This document shows, piece after piece, positions 62,400 through 64,000 of a stretch of DNA of 64,000 nucleotides; position 1 is the stretch's first letter, and the number at the start of each line of letters is the position of its first letter. A model generated the notes under the pieces. That model was not told where the DNA came from, did not search any database, and saw only the letters and a list, made by a program, of their open reading frames with translations. The translations under genes and the position numbers were made by a program. Source of the stretch: Flavobacterium rivuli WB 3.3-2 = DSM 21788 (GTDB taxonomy: Bacteria > Bacteroidota > Bacteroidia > Flavobacteriales > Flavobacteriaceae); NCBI RefSeq assembly GCF_000378485.1, contig NZ_KB899966.1, positions 620,001 through 684,000 of the forward strand. The letters are read 5' to 3'.

Positions 62400-62705
62400 T
62401 GTTGAGAAATGTTTGTATCCTAAAAGATTTCACTACATTTTTTTAAAATTTCACGCTATGCATTTACAGCATTATGGCATTCCGCTTTTCTATATTATTT
62501 TTTTTTATTGATATTATATTGGAATATGAGAGACAGGTTTAACCAGTACAAGTGTAGCCATCCGGTTAAAAGGACTTACTATAGTGAACTAAATTATTTA
62601 AGGTTATAAATTATTAAAGCTATCTGCGATCACATTTTTAATATGTGAAATTAACCCTGAAAACATCCGCTAAAAAATAATACCTTTGCAGTTCAATTTT
62701 TCGCA
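62400..62705. other. Gene-free spacer before rsmB
   Basis: These 306 AT-rich bases hold no convincing ORF, hairpin terminator or RNA gene. The only element I can name is the rsmB -7 box near the 3' end. A GGTTTAACC...CCGGTTAAA pair near 62540-62570 is short and imperfect. Confidence 0.5.
62681..62688 (+). promoter_or_regulatory. -7 box of rsmB
   Basis: TACCTTTG matches TAnnTTTG and lies 17 bases before the ATG at 62706. Confidence 0.6.
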
Positions 62706-63920
62706 ATGAGATTACACAGGAATTTATGTTTTACGGTTATAGACTCGTTAGGTTTTATTTTTAACGATGGAGAGTATGCCGATAAGGTTGTAGCCCGTGC
62801 CCTTAAAAAAGACAAGCGCTGGGGCAGTGCCGACCGCAAGTTTGTAGCCGAGACAATTTATGAAATTGTACGCTGGAAACGCCTTTATGTAGAGATAGCC
62901 GAGGTTAAGGAACCTTTTGACAGAGATAACATTTGGCGTGTATTTGCCGTATGGGCTGTGCTTCGCGGCATTACCCTGCCCGACTGGAAGTATTTTGAAG
63001 ACACCCCTGTGCGCCGCATTAAAGGCCGCTTTGACGAGCTTTCTAAAATAAGAAAATATCGTGAATCTATCCCTGACTGGATGGATGAACTGGGTGTTAA
63101 AGAACTTGGCGAAGCTAAATGGGAAAAAGAACTTACTGCCCAAAACGAGCAGGCAAAAGTTATACTTAGGGTTAATACCCTTAAAACCACACGCGAAAAA
63201 TTAAGAGCCATACTTATGGACCTTAATATAGATACCGAGGTGATGAAGGAATATCCTGATGCACTTATACTTAAAGAGCGTGCCAATGTATTTATGACCG
63301 ATGCCTTTAAGGAAGGCTTTTTTGAAGTTCAGGATGCATCATCGCAAATGGTGGCGCGTTTTCTTGAGGTTGAGCCTGGCATGCGCGTGGTAGATACCTG
63401 CGCCGGTGCCGGCGGCAAGACCCTGCACATGGCTGCCCTTATGGAAAATAAAGGCCAGCTTATTGCTATGGATTTGTATGAAAGCAAGCTTAAACAGCTT
63501 AAAATACGTGCAAAACGCGACAGCGCTTTTAATATTGAGTACCGTATTATAGACAGCACTAAAGTTATTAAAAAGTTACATGAAAAGGCCGACCGTGTGC
63601 TTATAGATGCTCCATGCAGCGGCCTGGGTGTTATGAAACGTAACCCCGACAGTAAGTGGAAACTGCAACCGGAATTTATAGATAACATCAGGAAAACGCA
63701 GGCCGAAGTATTAGAAAACTACAGCAAAATAGTAAAGCCGGGCGGTAAACTTGTATATGCCACCTGCTCTATTTTACCATCTGAAAATGAGCAACAGGTT
63801 AAACATTTCTTAACTACAGAGATAGGTAAAGAGTTTACTTTTGTAAAAGAAAATAAAGTGCTGGCATCAGAATCCGGGTTTGACGGATTTTATATGGCAC
63901 TTATGGAACGAAAAAAATAA
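62706..63920 (+). CDS. RsmB/NOP-type rRNA cytosine C5-methyltransferase
   Basis: The product is 404 residues. An N-terminal NusB-like helical domain (about 1-140) precedes the SAM-dependent methyltransferase domain with VDTCAGAGGKTLHMAAL, the DAPCSGLGVMKRNPD motif and the YATCSILPSENE motif, which hold the two catalytic Cys. It methylates C5 of a cytosine in 16S rRNA or tRNA; RsmB (C967) is the closest name but is not certain. Confidence 0.88.
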   Translation: MRLHRNLCFTVIDSLGFIFNDGEYADKVVARALKKDKRWGSADRKFVAETIYEIVRWKRLYVEIAEVKEPFDRDNIWRVFAVWAVLRGITLPDWKYFEDTPVRRIKGRFDELSKIRKYRESIPDWMDELGVKELGEAKWEKELTAQNEQAKVILRVNTLKTTREKLRAILMDLNIDTEVMKEYPDALILKERANVFMTDAFKEGFFEVQDASSQMVARFLEVEPGMRVVDTCAGAGGKTLHMAALMENKGQLIAMDLYESKLKQLKIRAKRDSAFNIEYRIIDSTKVIKKLHEKADRVLIDAPCSGLGVMKRNPDSKWKLQPEFIDNIRKTQAEVLENYSKIVKPGGKLVYATCSILPSENEQQVKHFLTTEIGKEFTFVKENKVLASESGFDGFYMALMERKK

Positions 63921-63969
63921 CATAGTAGCTTACAGATGTTAAATTTAGTAAGGGTGTTTATAAACTTGC

Positions 63970-63977
63970 TACATTTG
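63970..63977 (+). promoter_or_regulatory. -7 box of a gene starting at the window edge
   Basis: TACATTTG matches TAnnTTTG. An ATG occupies the last three bases (63998-64000), 20 bases downstream, so a gene probably begins there and continues outside the window. Confidence 0.5.
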
Positions 63978-64000
63978 CCCTCTTATTAATTTACAAAATG

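Overview
The window comes from a member of the Bacteroidota, almost certainly a Flavobacteriaceae relative of Flavobacterium. The evidence is AT-rich intergenic DNA, many promoters with the Bacteroidetes -7 box TAnnTTTG, a SusC/SusD pair, a type IX secretion (T9SS) sorting tail on a glycanase, the T9SS regulator PorX, an LpxC-FabZ fusion and a bifunctional HisB. I saw no tRNA, rRNA, CRISPR array, transposase or prophage gene. Most of the window is ordinary chromosome with a few accessory loci.

Layout. 1-7820: an esterase, then a run of small membrane-protein genes with a winged-helix regulator, a DUF1361 protein, a Coq4-like protein, a B12-binding-type radical SAM enzyme and CreD. Four genes here share one promoter-proximal palindrome, TACTTTG-N5-CAAAGTA, so the locus looks like a small regulon of the winged-helix protein. 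7872-22316: a membrane-spanning propeller/Y_Y_Y/LuxR regulator divergent from a polysaccharide utilisation locus (SusC, SusD, PKD lipoprotein, GH30, GH5 with CBM6 and T9SS tail, Fn3-like lipoprotein). The best guess for its substrate is a laminarin-like or fungal beta-1,3/1,6-glucan. 23139-30257: a complete histidine operon, hisGDCBHAFI(E), behind a leader peptide with four consecutive His codons and an attenuator hairpin. 30404-33345: a permease and two alpha/beta hydrolases. 33400-42208, minus strand: sucD, then a long run that reads HD hydrolase, lpxD, lpxC-fabZ, lpxA, efp, porin, second lpxD, NTF2-like. 42398-46835: two small secreted proteins, porX, tsaE and alanine dehydrogenase. 46991-50774, minus strand: a lipoprotein, an esterase, an exported peptide deformylase and glmM. 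50972-64000: acpH, a ClC channel, GH97, a phosphoesterase, truA, an ABC exporter, a Fic protein with a convergent antitoxin candidate, lpd, an outer-membrane barrel and rsmB.

Links between genes. PorX regulates the T9SS that should export the GH5 enzyme of the glucan locus. The lpx genes and glmM supply lipid A and amino sugars. The least conventional parts are the palindrome regulon (with a duplicated promoter and gene start), the histidine attenuator, and the Fic locus whose candidate antitoxin lies on the opposite strand and carries a TxxxEN inhibitory motif.
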